Shown: piece by piece, positions 46,278 through 56,844 of the stretch
Layout of the letters: each line of letters starts with the position of its first letter
Position numbering within the stretch: position 1 is the first letter of the stretch
Source: Oryza sativa Japonica Group
Lineage: Eukaryota; Streptophyta; Magnoliopsida; Poales; Poaceae
NCBI RefSeq assembly: GCF_034140825.1
Contig: NC_089037.1
Coordinates: 6,460,001 to 6,524,000 of the forward strand
DNA length: 64,000 bases
Direction: 5' to 3'
Translations under genes and position numbers: made by a program
Notes under the pieces: model-generated
Databases searched by the model: none
The model's input: only the letters and a program-made list of their open reading frames with translations
Told to the model about the DNA's origin: nothing

Positions 46278-49200
46278 TTAGTTCTGCTTCCACAGCAGCG
46301 TGGTCTCGGCGATCATGCCGGTGACGACGTATGGGTCCATGTTGGACGCCGGCCTCCTGTCCTCGAAGTACCCCTTGCCCTCCTTCTCCGTGTCGCGCCC
46401 CACGCGGATGGACGCGCCGCGGTTCGCCACGCCCTGCACGCACGCACGCAAAAAAAGGTTATGATCTCATGGTAGGCTAGCCGATCGATCGACGAACGGC
46501 GGGCGTATGCGTGTATACACGTACCCATTTGAAGGTGTTGATGTCGGCGGTCTCGTGGCGGCCGGTGAGGCGGCGCTCGTTGCCCTCGCCGTAGGCGGCG
46601 ATGTGCTCCTTGTGCCTCAGCGCGAGCTTGTCGATCGCCTTCTTGATCACCTCGTAGCCTCCCGGCTCCCTCATCGACTTGGTGCTGCAAAATGCACAAA
46701 ATGCACACATAAACCACCTGTGTTGCAGCTCACTCACAGCATCAGAGAGCTAGAAAATTGTTACTGCTGCTACCTGAAGTTGGTGTGGGCACCAGCGCCA
46801 TTCCAGTCACCCGGGATCGGCTTCGGGTCAAGGGAGAGCACGACTCCGGCCACCTCTGTGACCCTCTGGAACCAATCAACCACGACAAAAGTTCAGCTAA
46901 ACCTCAACGTACTAATTAATTAAGATGTAGTAACATTGCAGAACTGGAACATATACTGCTCGCAGTTGAGCGGTGTACTTGTCGCGATGCTTATTCCGAT
47001 TAATCCAAGCTAGCCGAGAATAATATAATATATCATATCAGGATATGATTTGTACGTACCTCGAGGATGTAGCGGGCAACCCACACTTGGTCAGCAGCGG
47101 CGATGCCAACTGACGGGCCAACTTGGAACTCCCACTGTCACCCACAGAATCCGATTCAGAATCAGAATTAGCACACGTATCAGCCGTCGTGTTCATGTGC
47201 CATACTATGGTACATGGAGCCCGGTGGTGATAAGATGAAGAGAACAATATGGAGATTTCGTTGGAAGTACCTGGCCGGGCATGACTTCCCCGTTGATGCC
47301 ACTGATGTTGATCCCGGCGTAGATGCAGGCCTTGTAGTGGGCGTCCACGATGTCGCGGCCGAACGCCTTTTCGGCACCGGCAGCGCAGTAGTATGGTCCC
47401 TGAGAGAGAAAAAAAATTCAGAACAAAGTTCAGAAAATTACAGAGGATTTTATGGGAAAATATTACCGACACAAGCATATCTAATTGCTATTCATGACAC
47501 TAGAGCTGGTCTTTTTTCAGTTAAGTCCCTATAAGGCTCAAGTGGCAATTTAAGGATTTGTAAATTTTCAGCAAGTCAACTACCATAGATTAATAAAAAC
47601 TGCAAGTGTGGCTTTGATTTTTCAAATTCTGACATCACATTCACGTACATCACATAGCTTGGTTTTATATAATTTGCAATAGTAGGATGTTACTCCTCTT
47701 TCAAACTCTTTCAAACATTGTTTCTATTGGGTAAAGCAAGAACATTTTTGTTGAAAAATTCACAACAATACTACCAAACAAAGTCTATTTTAATGAAGAT
47801 TCTAATGCCCTAAATTCTATGGAGTAACTATGAATATTTTGAGCAGTGATTTCTTGCCTGTGGGCCAGGGAAGCCACCAACTGGCCAGCCAAGGGGCCAG
47901 TTCACATCCTTTTGAAGGAGTGTGTACTCCTGCTCAATACCGTACCTGTTTGGATTCAGAGATAAAACCTTATGAGAATGGTATAGCAGATAAGATAGTA
48001 AAGTAGATATAGATTTGGGGGTCTCCACATTTGGTGGTCCTTAAAAACTTTTTTTTATTTTGAACGGCCTTGAAAACTTTTAGTTTTCATATTTAGCTAT
48101 TTGATAAACTAAACTAAACTATTATATTTGTGTCAACAAAAATGATCTAGATTACTACTCACCAAGTAGTAATTTAAATCACTTGGTGAATATAACAATC
48201 GTTTCAGAACTTGAAAGTTCTGACATGCTTATATTTATTGGAAACAAGGATTTTTTTTAACAACGGAGTTAAAATTTTAATTAAGTCGTATGCAAAAATA
48301 CTTTAATAATCTGGAGAGAACGGTTCTTACCATGGCACCTCAGCAACAACATCAGGGTGGCTGAAGATCTTGGCGGCACTGTGCCTCTTGTTAGTGGGGA
48401 TTGGCTCACCTTGTGGCGTGTAGCAGTCGCACATCACCTATAGTAACATTAAATTAAAAAAGTAAGCAAACCAGCGACTTCCCGATATAGGGTATGTTTA
48501 GTTCACGCCAAAATTAAAAGTTTGATTGAAATTGGAACGATGTGACGGAAAAGTTGAAAGTTTGTGTGTGTAGGAAAGTTTTGATGTGATGGAAAAGTTG
48601 AAAGTTTAAAAAAAAAGTTTGGAAATAAACTTAGGCATAGTTGAAAATTAAGGGCTATGCAGTTACTGCTTTAAGCTGAATGAAGTACATCTACCCCCTT
48701 TCTCCCTAACTTAAACCCTAACATCCAAAGAAAATTTTAAGGAGAGAAACAGAAACCACAATGCCCTCAATTAATGTGAAAGTTGTATTGATTTACTGGT
48801 AGGTCGGGGGTATTGAGGTAATAAAACTTCTTGCTTTGCGGATTGACGATAGTTAAGAAGATAGAAGGTGTTTATTTTGGAATAAATTTCAAATTCCAGA
48901 AATTGTTTTATTTTGATACGGAAGGAGTACGGAAGCTATTCGTGGCCAATGTTTCTAACAGGCTAATTTATATCTATACACAAGAGTTGAATTCCATAAA
49001 GTACGAGCAGGCCAATCAATGATGTAAGAATTTTGGCATGTCTACATCAGGGTGTAGGCAGTTTGCTGGCTAAGAGCAAGATAAACAGCTAAAGGTTTCG
49101 AGCACATCCAACAGCCAGAAAAAATAACCTAACTACTAGTTAACATATTCATAATTTTATTTTTCAGACCAAGCTACAATTCAACAAGGTTAACACTTAA

Positions 49201-50135
49201 CAGTGCCTGAAATAATATGTTTCTACAACAAATCTACCATCTCACACATTCAAATTTTGTTTGCAAAGGACCTTTCGTTCCCTTCCTTTTGGCCATCATA
49301 AAGTGTCAATATGTCATGAGCTACAAAGCAAAAAAAAAGTACAAGAGAAGTGAGAGGAACTTACAAGGATGTTGTCGCCCCTCCTGAACGGGTCCTTGAA
49401 AATGGCTTGAGGGCTTCAAAGTAAGAAAAGAAAAATGTTAAAAGGCATAAGAAACAAAGAACCTTTGGTAATCTACAAAGTAAAACCATCACAAGAGACG
49501 ATGAGAACAAGGCCATATACATACTAGAGGATCACTTCGCTGTCCTCGCCGGGAGCCTGCCCGGTGCTGGAGCCGTCGTAGTTCCACTTCGGCAGCTGGC
49601 TCACATCGGTGATGGGGCCTTTCACAGTCTGCTCGATGAAAACGGAAGAACAAAAATGGTGAGAAAATTCAGAATTGTGATAGTGTTAGTGATCATAATG
49701 AGTCCAGGATTGTATGTTGAGATAAACACACTCACCCTCGCTTTGCTCCTGAGGTCTATGCCCGATCCTCCAACCCTGAACAGAAATAAAAAAGATGACG
49801 TTTTGAGACGAGGAAGATCATTCAGGTTGTTGTATCAAAGAAACTTGGTAGAAAAGTTTGATCAGTGGTAGAATTCAGGAAGCGAACAATCATCAATTTT
49901 CACGATCCACGACGATCATAGGTAGGGAAATGGAGATTAATTTCGCACAAAAAAACGCGATCTTGCATCCTTGAAGAACGCACCAGTGCAGCAGGAGACT
50001 TGCTAGTGCAGACGAATATAAGAAATCAAGAACAGATCAAAAGCAGAGGAGGTTTGCCAACCAGATGTACTCGGCGATGATCTTGTCGCTGCAGTCGCTG
50101 AGGTTGAGGTTAACGAGGTCGGTGAGGTTGGCCAT
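46278..50135 (-). CDS. GS1;1: cytosolic glutamine synthetase
   Basis: Eleven minus-strand exons join in frame to 357 residues: 50062-50135, 49736-49775, 49525-49628, 49365-49413, 48331-48437, 47858-47945, 47271-47399, 47060-47134, 46774-46865, 46525-46684 and 46278-46433. The enzyme condenses glutamate and ammonia to glutamine with ATP, as an octamer or decamer in the cytosol, notably in vascular tissue for nitrogen remobilisation. Both family signatures are seen: [17 protein letters not shown] and the ATP-region [17 protein letters not shown]. It starts [14 protein letters not shown] with no transit peptide and ends LLWKQN, so it is GS1 and not plastid GS2. Intron 6 starts with GC. The sequence agrees with my memory of rice GS1;1 (Os02g0735200); the family is certain, the paralogue slightly less so. 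Confidence 0.96.
47852..47860 (-). other. GC-type 5' splice site, GS1 intron 6
   Basis: On the minus strand the exon ends CCACAG (Gly-Pro-Gln) and the intron begins GCAAGAAA at 47857. The next exon opens GGACCATAC at 47399 (Gly-Pro-Tyr), giving the invariant GFPGPQGPYYC. No GT at the junction keeps this conserved block, so the donor must be GC. Confidence 0.9.
48492..48640. mobile_element. MITE in GS1 intron 4
   Basis: It contains GTTTAGTTCACGCCAAAATT, AACGATGTGACGGAAAAGTT, GTGTGTGTAGGAAAGTTTTG and GTGATGGAAAAGTTGAAAG, a very common rice miniature element also seen inverted at 21873-21998. Its exact right end is unclear. Confidence 0.6.
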
Positions 50136-50330
50136 TGCTCAAAGCAGAAGAGATCTGAATGAGCAAGATGCAAGCGGAAAATGAGGTGTAGAAGAGGAAG
50201 CAGGGATGAGGAGAAACAGGGAGAGGAGAGGGATATTTATACCCAGAAGGAGAGAAGTTAGCTACGGTGTGCTTGCAAGTCGCAAATCGCAACTGTGGAT
50301 AGCGAAGTAGGGGCAAGTATCATTCAGAGA
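50136..50330 (-). promoter_or_regulatory. GS1 core promoter and leader
   Basis: On the minus strand GGGTATAAATATCCC (about 50229-50243) is a strong TATA box roughly 95-105 bp upstream of the start codon. It is followed by a GA/CT-rich leader. No nitrogen-response element was identified. Confidence 0.65.
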
Positions 50331-53300
50331 CATTTTTTTTTCAGTTATTTGATTAATAATGATATTGGCCGTTTAAAAAGATAGCGTCTATATTATCTTT
50401 ATCTTTTAACAAAAATCAAGGGAATGGATTACCTCTGGTGTGGCAAGAAACTGAAGTAATCATCTCAAATCGAGAGGATGCTGCAGTATTTTCAGGGAGA
50501 AAGAAGAGGTGTAATCATAAATTCATACGTAATATGATAATTTGACACTATTGTCTAAAAAAACATGGTTAACATAGTAAAACAATTTGTTCGTAGTCAA
50601 TAGGAATTAACCGTGGACCGTGGTAACTTAAGTTGGATGGAAGTTTACTCCACTTATTATTTTCTTGGGGTTTTTTTTCATCTGGTGTCCAACTCATGAA
50701 TTATGTGAGCACTGTGCTTGTGCACATATGTATTTCCAGAAGGATGTTTACAACTAAAAGGAGGAGCAAAATATAGTGGGTCAGTTTTCCAAATAATGAG
50801 GAAAAGAGTTTGTAAGTGAACATGATCGTGCAACTAAAATACAAAATAGTTTGTTTTGTATGCTTGCACATTCACGTTTATTAACTTTTGAGTTACATTG
50901 ATTTAAATAATTCAAAGTCAACATGGTGATTAGTTTTCGGTGTTGACCTAAGAATATGCGAGCTCTATTTTTAAATGAAAAAAGGGAAAGAAAGACACAA
51001 AATGCTGCCTTGATACTTAGACATATTTTTATTCGAAATAACGTTTGATGATGATGTATAGTATAGCAAAGAATTTGGCCGTGATGCTCCCCTTGTTCTG
51101 TTGGATGGTCACTTATCCAGAACCTAAATTGCTAATGACTGTTGCTTACTTAATTTTGTGTCCTTAAGATTTTAGAGTAGAATAGCTCTTATAGAGCAGT
51201 ACAAATTGTAACTGCTTTCCATTAATAAGTTTCGGCTATCACAAGTAATCAAAAACCATGCTTCTGGTTAACTACATCTCCATGACAAAAAAACAAAGAA
51301 TTGGACGTCATCATTCCAAGCCAAAAAGGAGCGACCCCTTTTCTCTTTGTTTTTCTTATCTGTTCTGAGAAATACAGGAGGTAGAGGTTTGATGTATCTA
51401 TCAGGCCTCCAATAGTAGACATCAGCCAACAAATTTATAAAAAGGATCACCAATTGATCCACGGAATCTTTTTTTTTTTAACTGTTGACCTCAACGTGAC
51501 AATGATCATTGATTGGTTCGTCACATTTCTGCTCTGTATTTGCATAGACAATAACTTTCCAAATGTTAAATCCGACAACGGCCGTGGCATACACTCCACA
51601 GATGTCAATGATTTGTCAATTTATTACAAGTTTTTAGAAAGAAATGACACAAGGTTTTTTAACCTAAGAACTGAGGATAAAACACTGATTATTAATCGGA
51701 TTGATGACATATTGAGAGTTTGTCTAAGCATAAACAAGCAGAACTTTGCTTCAATATTCTCAATGCTGGGCCAAAACATTAATATTTTTTTAGCTCCACC
51801 AATCTTACTTTGTTCCTTGATCTGTTCAACTTATTCATCCAATCTGGACTCCTTGATTCTATAATGGTATCTACAACTGCCAGGTTCTAAAAAACAGCAA
51901 CAAAGCGGTTTTTAAAATGTCAACTTGTAGCATCCAAACGTCTTCCATTCACCGCATTGGTTGACTTTGCATCTACATATTTTGCTCTTCTTCTCTTCCC
52001 GGCCTGTTGTTTTAAGAAATTGACTTTGCATTGCATACAATAACATCATCTGATGTGTGACTCTTGACAAATAATTTGTGTTTTAAGCATTTTGGTCCCT
52101 GGTTACATGTCTCCAATCATTGTTGGTTAAGACCAAGACAGATTGCATTTTGTTACATTCTTGCTAATCCCAACGTCTTAAGTGTATGTTCTTGAAGATG
52201 CATGGTTACTTGTGCCATATCCCAAATGATTTAGTAGCTACCTTTTGCATTTAGCACTCAGTTTGCTCTTCTTATATTACTGACTTTCAGATCAGATGTC
52301 ATGCTTAGAGTTACTGATATTGTGCAATTTCTACCTTGTGTTAGTAGGAAGTGAGGTGATCTGAATCTTCCCGGGTTTATATTTCCCTTTTGGCACTCTT
52401 ATTTGATACTTCCTCCGTTTCACAATGTAAGTCATTCTAGCATTTCCCACATTAATATTGATGTTAATGAATCTAGATATATATATATGTCTAGATTCAT
52501 TAACATTAATATGAATTTGGGAAATGCTAGAATGATTTACATTGTGAAACGGAGGAAGTATTTGATATATTATGCAACAAGCCTACAATCATTCATATGT
52601 TCATATGAGGGCAATCAGTTGTTAGGGTCGGGCATGAGATCTCCAGATTGATGACCCTTTAGGCTCACAGAAGTCATGCCAGTTGCCAAGGTGGCAAGAG
52701 TAACATTGTTGTCCCAAATAATTTTTTTTTGTGGGGACCCAAAGAACAAATTAGCTAGTTTATGTCTATTTGTTTGAATCAAAGAACTCAAATTGTTGTT
52801 TGCAACCCATTTTTCTGTGCAGAATCTTGCATCTTCCAAGCACCACTGGCTTGTCTCAATTGGCCAAGGAATCTACTTCCCAACAGTTTTAGTTTACTAG
52901 ATGGCAAGTATTATTTTTATGAAGAAAGGTCAACCAAGATACTCCTCATTTTGTCCAACCTATCCCCATCAAAAACCTTGTCAATTAACTACAATTCCAC
53001 ATGCACTGTTTTTCTCCAACACTTCTAATCCCAATTCATGTGATACGAACAGTAGTGTCATAGACAACTTATGCTACCATCTAAAAAGAAATTAACTGAT
53101 GCAGGAACGAATTTGTATTCTTCGTGCGACCCGTGCTATTGTAATGGGGTGCCACAGATGTCCCAACATATAAGAACACCACAGCTAGGATTGGTCATAC
53201 TGGGGAGAGTAATTCATATTGAATTATCATTTGGTAATTGTTTTAGTTAAAGAAAATTGTCATGAAGAACTAAGTATAAACTAATATACAGTCACAGCCT

Positions 53301-54029
53301 CTAGGGGTAACATGTTGAAAAACTGACAAAAGCCCAACCGGGCGCTGAGATCCGAGTGGATCAAACAGGAAAACCACTCCAGAAACCATCAGCAGGTCAG
53401 GTGAGGACTGAAACATGGTGCCGAGCGCCAATCAGATCTGGAACTGGAGGCAGGAAACAAAAGAAAAATGGACGGCAGTTGGCTGCGTCCAGGCGATGCA
53501 TTATCCATGTTCGATCGATCTGCTAATCGAGATGGCTTTTGCCATTGGACAGTCATCCGCTCGTGTGTATTTCACCCTGCAGAAAAGGGGGCAGCAGGGC
53601 GCAAGATGTGCGGAGAACAGGCACAGGATGAAAGGAGAGGAGGGGTAAAAACAGAGGATGGCTAAGAGGAAAGAATGGATTACAACCACCAGATTGACGA
53701 TGCACATGGTTGTCCAACAAGATTGGATAGAAGTGTGCCCCATGGATGAACTAGGACCAGCCATGCTCGGTCTAGTAGAGCTTTTTGGCAAATTGAGACC
53801 AGAATTTGTACCGTGGATATATTCCCTGTGAATCGTGGGACCATCGGACATTGTACAAGGATGCTTGGTGAGCTGCATGAGGAAAAGATGGGAGGAGAAT
53901 CGCAAGCACATAAATGAATAATAAATCGATCTGGTAATGTGCAGGAAGCGAATGTAGCAAAAACAAGTACAGAAACAGACCATTTGGAGCCTTACACCTC
54001 CTCGGTTACCCACGTTTACTAATAGGAAA
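50331..54029. other. 3.7-kb intergenic region
   Basis: No host gene can be supported. A 136-codon open frame at 51454-51864 (+) and shorter frames at 52615-52839 (-) and 52762-53095 (+) have no recognisable domain. A Stowaway MITE at 52409-52558 is listed separately. The rest is AT-rich. Confidence 0.5.
52409..52558. mobile_element. Stowaway MITE (150-bp near-perfect hairpin)
   Basis: It starts CTTCCTCCGTTTCACAATG and ends CATTGTGAAACGGAGGAAG, with the TA target duplication at 52407-52408 and 52559-52560. The arms pair over nearly the whole length around a central ATATATATAT. This is a typical young rice Stowaway. Confidence 0.93.
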
Positions 54030-55775
54030 AAAAGTACAAATTACCCCCACGAACTATGGCGGTCGTCCAAATTACCCCTCTGAACCATAAAACCGGACAT
54101 TCTTCACCCCCCAACTATGCAAACCGGACGAATTACCCCCCTCGACCCAATCCACGATGGTTTTGGTCTACATGGCATACGCGTGGCAGTCCAGTCAGCA
54201 TTTTATTTATTAAAAAAATGTAGGACCCACCTGTCATACTCATATTCCACTATTCCTCTCTCTCTTCTCTCTCTTACTCTTCTCCTCTCTCTCTCTCTCC
54301 TCTCACTGTCAACTACGCAAGCGGCGGACAGAGGAGGCGAGGCGAGGCAGCGACGGCTGAGGAGGCGGCGGCGGCGGCTAGGCGAGCGGCGGCTAGGCGA
54401 GCGGCAGCTAGGTGGCGAGCGGCGGCGGCTCGAGGCGTGCGACCGGCGGTGATGGGTGGACGCGGAGGCGGACTAGGCGGCTAGCGGCGGAGGCACCCTG
54501 GCGGAGCTCTCTCGGACGGCCGATGACAGAGGCGGAGGCGGAGGCGGAGCGTGCGTCCGGTGGCGGAAGAGAAGGGGGAGTGTCGGAGCGAGCGGCCGGG
54601 AGCCTGCCGCCCCAAGCTCCGTCTGCGCGGAGGAGGCGAGCGCGGTCGGCGTAGGCGGTTGGCGAGGTGAGGACGGCGGCGCGTGGGGGGCGAAGGACGG
54701 CGGCGGCCGGCGACGGAGGCGGAGGCTGACCGGGCGCGCGGTGGGCGGCGGGCTCCTCCTCCACGTCGTGGGCGCGCGGTGGGCGGCAGCGTGCAGGAAC
54801 GCGTGGTGGGCCACCGCCGCCACCGCGGGCTCCTCCTCCTCGTCGGCGCGCGGTGGGCTCACCGCCGACCGAAGTCGCGCCCGTGGCCGTTCGCCCTGCC
54901 GCTCGTCTTCAACCGCCCGCCCCCGCCCCCGTAGGCCCGCCTCCGCACGCTGCGTGCGCCGCCGTGCGCCGTCGTGCGCGCCACCGCGAGGGATTGCGGC
55001 CGACCGCCACGACAAGCAGCCGCCCCTGGCGCGGGGACGGATGGAGGCGGGTGCGGGCGGCGGCGCGGGACGCGGAGACGGAGGTTGAGGCGGCGGCTGG
55101 CTCTCGGGTTCCGCTTCTACCCAACAGAGGAGGAGCTGATATGCTTCTACCTCCGCAACAAGCTCGACGGCCTCCACGACGACATCGAGTGCGTCATCCC
55201 CGTCTTCGACATCTACTCCGTCGACCCGTTGCAGCTCTCAGGTACCAGCACACACGTGTGCATTGCGTTCGTCGTACGTCGTCGCGCGAGCGCCGCGTCA
55301 CCTGTATACACCTGCAGAGATTCACCACGAGATGCTGGGCAGCAGCGGCGAGGAGGGGGAGCCGTGGTTCTACTTCTGCCCGCGGCAGGAGCGGGAGGTG
55401 CGGGGCGGGCGACCGAGCTGGACCACGCCGTCGGGGTCCTGGAAGGCGGTGGGCACGCCGGGGGTCGTCTAATCCGCGCAGCCGTGGCCGCACGCCGTCG
55501 GGAACCAAGACCGCGTGGAAGATGATGAGAGAGAGAGGGAGGAAGATGGGAAGATGAGGTCTTACAGGTGGCCCCCACCATTTTTAAAAAAGAAAATGTT
55601 GATCGGATTTCCACCTCAACGCCATGTATATGCCACGTAGGATCAATACCACTTCATATTGAGTGAGGGGGGTAATTTATCCAGTTTCAATAGTTTGAGG
55701 TCTAATATGTCTGGTTTTGTGGTTCGGGGGGTAATTCGGACCACCACGATAGTTCAGAGGGTAATTCGTACTTTT
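54030..55775. mobile_element. probable Pack-MULE carrying a captured NAC gene fragment
   Basis: The ends are long inverted repeats of about 200 bp, roughly 75 percent alike by eye. The left reads AAAAGTACAAATTACCCCC and the right, reversed, reads AAAAGTACGAATTACCCTC. Both continue with the same order of CGAATTACCCCCC-type blocks, a TACATGGCAT or CGTGGCATATACATGGC block and AT-rich runs. The flanks ATAGGAAAA (54022-54030) and ATAGATAAA (55776-55784) could be a decayed 9-bp target duplication. Inside are GC-rich, tandem-like sequence (54330-55080) and a piece of a NAC gene. There is no transposase. Long inverted ends plus a host-gene fragment with its intron fit a Pack-MULE; a different DNA-transposon superfamily cannot be excluded. 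Confidence 0.7.
55095..55540 (+). pseudogene. NAC-domain transcription-factor gene fragment
   Basis: The first exon-like part reads [20 protein letters not shown] and continues to [12 protein letters not shown], which is NAC subdomains A and B. It stops at a GT at 55242. After an AG at 55315-55316 it resumes in frame EIHHEMLG and then [13 protein letters not shown] and [13 protein letters not shown] (subdomain C), and meets a stop at 55470-55472. A separate scrap, TPSGTKTAWKM (about 55495-55527), is from subdomain D with the piece between missing. The retained intron shows capture of genomic DNA and not of an mRNA. It cannot make a complete NAC domain. The parent gene, of an ANAC090-like type by feel, should lie elsewhere in the genome. 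Confidence 0.8.
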
Positions 55776-56844
55776 ATAGATAAAAACAGCTTGTTAAAGA
55801 ACAAGAATTAATTTATAGATAAACTTTTTATAGAAATGTTCTTAGTGACTTAAAAGTCAATATAAAAAACTGTGCCAAAAATTTCTTAAAATTAACTTTA
55901 AAATTAAATATGAAAATTCAATTTTTGATTTTTGGCATTGACTAATTAGACCAACGGATCAAGCTCTTACTATGCATCACTGGAGCGCAATCACCGGTCA
56001 GTGATACGACTGTGATCCGCTCAGCCCTATAGCATGAATGCTATGCTGGAACTGAACTGAAAAAAAAATAAAAATAAAAATAAAAATAAACCACGGCACT
56101 AAATGCCTGTCACAACAGCCAATCGCAACAAACGAAACATGAAGGTTGCAATGACCAAAGTATTCGATGAACTCTACACAGATTAGGCATCCCGTATTCA
56201 TGGCATTTTGTTACAGAAATCTCCTACTTATTAGAAGTAACAGCTCAATAATCTACGAATGAAGAATGAAAATTACACGCCATCTGGTAAAAAAAATCAC
56301 ACGCCACAGTGAAAAATGATATATCTACTGTAAGAAAATGTCAAAAATAACCTGAAGAATTTCAAGAATTCGTCCTTAAAGCAACGACATGAATTTGCTA
56401 AAAATTAAGAAGTAAATTACCAATTTTAAAAGTTCACGATTATCATGTGGTAGAAAATTACAGATGGCGTGGATCACAAGAGCTAGGAACAAAAATTTAC
56501 ATTGCATCACTAATTTATTGGAGATTGATAAGCAGAACAGTCGTGACATATCTCCAAATACTATTTTGCTCATTGGCCTTCAATTGAAAAATTACAGAAA
56601 CCACATGAGCAGTGAAACAGCTAAAAGAAAAGGGAAAATAATAGCTGAAAGAGGGAAACGAGCTTTCTCCAACAAATAATTGCCATCCCATGACAAAAAT
56701 CTAGGAACCAAACAAAAAGATTACACTCTATGTACCCTATGAACCTCCTTTGAAAAAAAAATAAAGGAGACTAACCAAAGCCCCAACAAATTTGTGACGA
56801 TGCGTCTTGCAAATGTATAATACATCACAATCAACCAAAATGCA
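55776..56844. other. VAC14 3' flank and intergenic DNA
   Basis: AT-rich sequence with no gene. A (AAAAT)n run lies at about 56062-56090. The right part includes the VAC14 3' untranslated region on the minus strand. Confidence 0.5.

Noticed and set aside
54412-55177. Overlapping frames left of the NAC fragment
   Set aside because: Arg, Pro and Ala-rich in every frame; likely captured or expanded GC-rich DNA, not an intact gene.
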